A DNA stretch of 15,890 bases from NCBI GenBank assembly GCA_021779635.1, contig JAJYAH010000065.1, forward strand, positions 1 to 15,890. The letters are read 5' to 3'. Position numbers and translations under genes: made by a program. This DNA comes from Pseudomonadota bacterium. GTDB taxonomy: Bacteria > Pseudomonadota > Alphaproteobacteria > Rhizobiales > Xanthobacteraceae. Shown here in pieces: positions 14,401-15,890 of this stretch. The notes below the pieces were generated by a model. It was not told the DNA's origin. It did not search any database and worked only from the letters and a program-made list of their open reading frames with translations. Numbering within the stretch: the stretch's first letter is position 1; each line of letters begins with the position of its first letter.

Positions 14401-15890
14401 GGTCGGCGATCTGATTTTTGCCGCCTTCAGCCGCCGCAATCTCGTCACGTGTCTCCTTGTATCCGGCGAAACCTTGTCCGAGGTACAGGCGGAAGCCATC
14501 GCAGGGCTGGAGTTTGCGACGAGTATTCGCTTTGTTGTCATGATGAACGTCATCTCGACTCAGTTTGCATTCATCCGAATGCTGCGAGGACTGACAGAGA
14601 AATTCGGATCCTTCAACGGCGAGGGGTTCGATGAAGCGGAACTGGAGCACCATCTAGCCAGTAGCCCGCGGCTTGTAATCGCAGAGTGCTGGTATTGGAT
14701 CCGAAAACTACAGGCGCACGTCCTTGCTGGAGACTCCGCTTCTGCGCTCAAAGCATCGACCAAGGCGAAGCCGCTCATTTGGACTACCGGGGCTTTTTTG
14801 GAGGTCGCCGAGTATCACTTTTACAGCGCACTCTGTCATGCGGCCTGTTGCAATGCTGCAAGCAGCGCTAACTACGAGCAGCATGCCGAGGCCTTGGTCG
14901 GCCATCACAAGCAATTAATGATCTGGGCGGACAATTGCCCGGAGAATTTTGAAAATCGCGCCACCTTGGTAGGCGCGGAGATCGCTCGAATCGAGGGCCG
15001 CACGCTCGATGCCGAGCAGTTGTACGAGCAGGCCATCCGCTCGGCGAACAACAACGGCTTTGTCCAAAACGAGGCATTGGCTTACGAAACTGCCGGACGA
15101 TTCTACGAGGGGCGCGGCCTTCAAAAATTCGCAGACACTTATTTTCTAGAGGCTCGCTCTTGCTACCAGCGGTGGGGGGCCGATGGCAAAGTCGCTCAGC
15201 TCGACCGTTTATATCCTCACCTAAGGAAGGACGTTCCGATCTCGACGCAGACGAGCACGATCTCGATGCCTACGGAACTTCTGGATCTCGCGACGGTGAT
15301 CAAGGTGTCGCAAACGGTCTCGGGTGAGATGGTCTTGGAAAGGCTGGTCGACAGCCTCATGCGAACTGCGGTTGAGCACGCGGGAGCCGAGCGAGGCGCG
15401 TTGATTTTATCGCAAGACGGCGAGCTGCGAGTAGCAGCCGAGGCCACCATCAGCGGCGACACAATTGTAGTGAGCCCGAGAGGCTCAAGTGCGGATGTCG
15501 GATCTCTTCCGGATTCGATTGTCCGGTATGTCGTGCATACCCAGGAGCGCGTACTTCTGGACGATGCTTTTGCGGCGAACCCATTTAGCGATGATATTTA
15601 CGTCCGTCAGCATCGCGCCCGCTCGATCCTATGCCTGCCCCTCATTAACCGGGCACAGCTCATCGGCATTCTGTATTTGGAGAACAACCTCGCGTCTCAC
15701 GTATTCACGTCGGCACGAATTGCGGTGCTTGAGCCCCTGGCCTCCCAAGCGGCGATCTCGCTGGAAAACGCTCGCCTGTACAACGACACGCGACAAATGG
15801 AAACTTACCTTAAGGCTGCGCAAGCATTGAGCCGCACTGGTAGCTTTGGCTGGCATCTTGCCAGCGGAGAAATCGTCTGGTCGGAAGAGA
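11411..15890 (+). CDS. Giant kinase/ATPase/GAF/PAS sensor protein (3' end beyond window)
   Basis: Part of a very large cytoplasmic signalling protein, resembling the trifunctional Ser/Thr kinase-ATPase-sensor histidine kinase family. The 1,493 visible residues contain no stop. Order: kinase-like domain (about 1-270) with HKDVKPSN (His123-Asp125), GFG at 144-146 where kinases have DFG, and APE at 172-174; a P-loop ATPase with GYSGIGKS (326-333) and Walker B LALFLDD (451-457) and the GGNPFF motif; a long helical repeat region (about 600-1270) with LHDRVQEAAYSLIP; GAF (about 1295-1450) with ARSILCLPL; and the beginning of PAS (LSRTGSFGWHLASGEIVWSE). The histidine kinase part expected from family knowledge is outside the window. 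Start is uncertain: GTG 11411 matches the family N-terminus, but the frame is open to ATG 11237, two bases after the sigma gene. Gene order suggests coupling to that sigma factor. Confidence 0.9.
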   Translation, partial: MTNLTKHSVETLWEDEEFVLFRPVRDDGRPLLVSMPASAQPTTETVAQLNRAYALRGELDSAWAARPVAMDFRDGRPALLIEDPGGVVLAKMIGTPWTLKPFLNISIGLAASLGRLHSRGIIHKDVKPSNILVKIDTFSVWLAGFGIASRLPRQRQAPEPPEIIAGTLAYMAPEQTGRMNRSIDARSDLYSFGITLYEMLTGTLPFAASDPMEWIHWHIARQPMRPEERIPGIPAPVSAIVMKLLAKTAEDRYQTAAGVESDLRRCLAQCELHRRIDPFTLGQDDTPDGLLIPETLYGRTREVDALLASFDRIFKSGKPELVLVSGYSGIGKSAVVNELHKALVPPRGFFASGKFDQYKRDIPYATLARAFRTLVGSLLVKSDSDLRPWRDALLDALGPNSQLVSNLIPELTLIIGEQPAAPDIPNSDARARFHLVFRRFIGVFARPEHPLALFLDDLQWFDPATLDLIEDLLTQPDVKYLMLIGAYRDNEVSANHPLARKLQSMRQAGLVTRDIVLAPLRREDVRDLVADSLHCADGTSDPLADLVHDKTGGNPFFTIQFLSALSEEGLLAFDHGTMRWSWDLAHIHAKEHTDNIADLMVSKLNRLPLNTQIALQQLACLGNSAEFSVIEITREEAAQDLHDDMLEALRTGLLTSSDGSYRFLHDRVQEAAYSLIPENQRAEVHLRIGRLLSARTPLEKREEAIFEIVNQFNRALHLITSVAEREFIAELTLLAARRAKAATAYASALNYLRAGRELLTEDTWKHNRDVIFSIECLLAECEVLTADVAKAEHRLSVLARRTQNARETALVTRLRLTLYVDRSDRAVDVLLEYMRGRGTVWTSHPSEAEVLLEYKQIWSLLGTRQIEELIDAPLITDPDVLDLMNVLAEAVAPAVYTDQRLLAIILCRMVCLSLEHGSCDASCFAYVQLSMTAGPLFGDYQAQYRFATLGCDLVEKHGLLRYQARVYMNFTALVTPWVKHVREQRELYDRGFDLANRVGDLIFAAFSRRNLVTCLLVSGETLSEVQAEAIAGLEFATSIRFVVMMNVISTQFAFIRMLRGLTEKFGSFNGEGFDEAELEHHLASSPRLVIAECWYWIRKLQAHVLAGDSASALKASTKAKPLIWTTGAFLEVAEYHFYSALCHAACCNAASSANYEQHAEALVGHHKQLMIWADNCPENFENRATLVGAEIARIEGRTLDAEQLYEQAIRSANNNGFVQNEALAYETAGRFYEGRGLQKFADTYFLEARSCYQRWGADGKVAQLDRLYPHLRKDVPISTQTSTISMPTELLDLATVIKVSQTVSGEMVLERLVDSLMRTAVEHAGAERGALILSQDGELRVAAEATISGDTIVVSPRGSSADVGSLPDSIVRYVVHTQERVLLDDAFAANPFSDDIYVRQHRARSILCLPLINRAQLIGILYLENNLASHVFTSARIAVLEPLASQAAISLENARLYNDTRQMETYLKAAQALSRTGSFGWHLASGEIVWSEE

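Overview
The window looks like a chromosomal segment of an alphaproteobacterium of the Rhizobiales, most likely Bradyrhizobium or a close relative. This is inferred from the GC-rich coding style, AGGAG-type ribosome binding sites before nearly every gene, and the gene families present: a very large Ser/Thr-kinase/ATPase/histidine-kinase sensor, a rhizobial-type ECF sigma factor, a patatin with a DUF3734-like tail, and an acetoacetate decarboxylase. No similarity search was run; family calls rest on motifs read in the translations. I saw no rRNA, tRNA, CRISPR array, phage gene or intact insertion sequence.

Layout. (1) Positions 1-4080, minus strand: a compact four-gene run, transcribed leftwards, of emrA-like adaptor (HlyD family), emrB-like DHA2 efflux pump, AhpD/carboxymuconolactone decarboxylase-like protein, and a 3-hydroxybutyrate dehydrogenase cut by the window edge. 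Gaps are 40, 33 and 46 bases, so one operon is likely. (2) 4218-5129, plus strand: a LysR regulator divergent from that operon. The 137-base gap between them carries a perfect 7-bp inverted repeat, a good operator candidate. (3) 5257-10023, minus strand: AraC regulator, a possible small ORF, an NDH-2-like FAD oxidoreductase, acetoacetate decarboxylase and a patatin-like phospholipase. The last two are 30 bases apart. (4) 10024-10439: a divergent intergenic region with two striking palindromes. (5) 10440 to the right edge, plus strand: an ECF sigma factor with an 88-residue N-terminal extension, followed by a giant sensor protein whose 3' end lies outside the window.

How the genes may work together. 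Acetoacetate decarboxylase and 3-hydroxybutyrate dehydrogenase both act on the acetoacetate/3-hydroxybutyrate pool that links to polyhydroxybutyrate storage. They are now about 5.7 kb apart, separated by patatin, the LysR gene, the efflux genes and the AhpD gene. One explanation is insertion of an efflux cassette into a ketone-body cluster. The efflux pump, the AhpD-like protein and the FAD oxidoreductase suggest a detoxification or redox-stress theme. The most unusual part is the right end: an atypical ECF sigma factor next to a sensor that joins a degenerate-looking kinase domain, a P-loop ATPase, a long helical region, GAF and the start of PAS. This could be one signalling unit, but the link is inferred from position only.
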